Part shown: positions 63,187 through 64,000 of the stretch, in pieces | How positions within the stretch are numbered: position 1 is the stretch's first letter | Layout: every line of letters begins with the position of its first letter | From: SAR324 cluster bacterium | GTDB taxonomy: Bacteria > SAR324 > XYD2-FULL-50-16 > HCM1 | Assembly (NCBI GenBank): GCA_002995645.1 | Contig: PUHO01000008.1 | Coordinates: 1 to 64,000, forward strand | Direction: 5' to 3' | Length of the DNA stretch: 64,000 nucleotides | Notes under the pieces: generated by a model | Databases searched by the model: none | What the model saw: only the letters and a program-made list of their open reading frames with translations | Told to the model about the DNA's origin: nothing | Translations under genes and position numbers: made by a program

Positions 63187-64000
63187 ATGACACAACTGAA
63201 AACAGAATATATTAACGTAAACATGGGACCGCAGCATCCGGCAACGCACGGAGTGCTTCGGCTTGTTTTACAAACAGACGGGGAAACTGTTCACGAATGT
63301 GAACCTGTTATTGGGTATTTACACCGATCTATTGAAAAAATAGCGGAACAAGGTGAGTGGCAAGATTTTATTCCGTTTACTGATCGTGTGGATTATGTTT
63401 GTGCTATGAACGCAAATTGGGCGTATTGCCATGCCGTAGAACAAGCGGCCAATTTTGAAATCCCAAGAAGAGCGGAGTTACTTCGTATTATTATGGGAGA
63501 ATTAAACCGCATTTCAAGCCATTGCGTTGGATTAGGAACAGGGATACTTGATTTAGGCGGTTATACTCCGTTTATTCATTTGTTAAGAGAACGCGAATTT
63601 ATTAACGATTTGTTTGAAGAATTGTGCGGTGCAAGGTTGACTCATAATTATTGCACTATTGGCGGCGTGTCTTTTGATGCTAGTGAAGTTTGGTTAAAAC
63701 GATGTCGCGTGTTTGCCGAACAATTTAAGAAAATTATTATCCAGTTTGAAAAGTTTGCTATGGATAATCCTATAGTACAAAAACGACTTGCTAATGTGGG
63801 TGTTGTTACAAAGGAAATGGCTTTTGATTATAATCTAGTAGGACCTAATTTGCGTGCTAGTGGCGTTGCTATTGATATACGAAAACAAGCGCCGTATAGT
63901 TTATATTCTGAGTTTGAATTTGACGTCCCTGTTGGTAAAGGTATTGTTGGAACTGTAGGCGATTGTTTTGATCGCTTTTTTGTTCGCGTACAAGAAATGA
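63187..64000 (+). CDS. nuoD: NADH-quinone oxidoreductase subunit D (partial, runs off the window)
   Basis: The ATG at 63187 opens a frame that stays open to the window edge (271 codons). The N-terminus VNMGPQHPATHGVLRLVL carries the quinone-pocket His. GYLHRSIEKIAE, DRVDYVCAMNANWAYCHAVE, GELNRISSHCVGLG and IGGVSFD are canonical for the 49-kDa subunit next to cluster N2. The rest of the protein, about 130 residues, lies beyond the right edge, presumably followed by further nuo genes. Confidence 0.96.
   Translation, partial: MTQLKTEYINVNMGPQHPATHGVLRLVLQTDGETVHECEPVIGYLHRSIEKIAEQGEWQDFIPFTDRVDYVCAMNANWAYCHAVEQAANFEIPRRAELLRIIMGELNRISSHCVGLGTGILDLGGYTPFIHLLREREFINDLFEELCGARLTHNYCTIGGVSFDASEVWLKRCRVFAEQFKKIIIQFEKFAMDNPIVQKRLANVGVVTKEMAFDYNLVGPNLRASGVAIDIRKQAPYSLYSEFEFDVPVGKGIVGTVGDCFDRFFVRVQEM

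Overview
The window is AT-rich, gene-dense DNA from a diderm (Gram-negative) bacterium that uses the standard code; TGA is a normal stop, for example at the end of the gspL-like gene. Diderm markers are a BamD-like lipoprotein, an O-antigen-ligase-like protein, a TonB-like protein, type II secretion GspL/M/N-like proteins, Mpl and TatC. Futalosine-type menaquinone synthesis (MqnC), anaerobic ribonucleotide reductase (NrdG/NrdD) and a split NADH dehydrogenase operon (nuoA-B-C-D) suggest a respiring organism that tolerates or prefers low oxygen. The parA-parB-bactofilin order and the gspL-M-N order recall deltaproteobacteria in the broad sense. A long protein resembling the spirochaete cytoplasmic filament protein CfpA and a eukaryote-like orotate phosphoribosyltransferase do not fit that picture neatly. 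I do not assign a phylum.

Layout. 1-0.37 kb: 109-bp tandem repeats. 0.4-0.7 kb: tRNA Leu/Cys/Gly cluster (minus). 0.7-2.2 kb: yhbY and a tatC with a large insertion. 2.2-4.2 kb: SH3-like membrane protein and two parts of an osmoprotectant ABC importer. 4.2-8.7 kb: thiS-C-E-G-H (minus). 8.9-15.2 kb: TPR membrane protein, Nudix hydrolase, purC, pyrE, ftsH, psd. 15.3-15.7 kb: five tRNAs. 15.8-18.9 kb: tig-clpP-clpX. 19.0-20.1 kb: tRNA Val/Asp and a GIY-YIG/RAMA-like nuclease. 20.4-26.5 kb: mnmG, mqnC, nrdG, nrdD. 26.5-27.75 kb: two repeat systems ending in the terminator of a ferredoxin gene. 27.8-34.6 kb: fdx, and yajC-secD-secF-argS-glyS (minus). 34.9-50.8 kb: S41 protease, CfpA-like protein, accA, gspL/M/N, mltG, hflK-hflC, O-antigen ligase, gyrA, bamD. 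50.8-52.9 kb: parA-parB-bactofilin. 52.9-56.5 kb: a frameshifted pseudogene, two unknown genes and mpl. 57.0-64 kb: rpsA, TonB-like, SDR, purF, nuoABCD (nuoD runs off the end).

The most striking observation is that two AAA+ protease systems look proteolytically dead while their ATPase parts look intact. FtsH carries Y-E-T-G-C where the zinc site HExxH should be. ClpP, in the normal tig-clpP-clpX operon, has Asn for the catalytic Ser and Arg for the catalytic His. ClpX keeps all ATPase motifs and its ClpP-docking loop, and the FtsH partners HflK/HflC are present. The S41 protease in the same window keeps its Ser/Lys pair, so the loss is not a general decay of proteases. This could mean that AAA+ unfoldases here work as chaperones without proteolysis, or that these are ClpR/FtsHi-like subunits that pair with active paralogues elsewhere in the genome.
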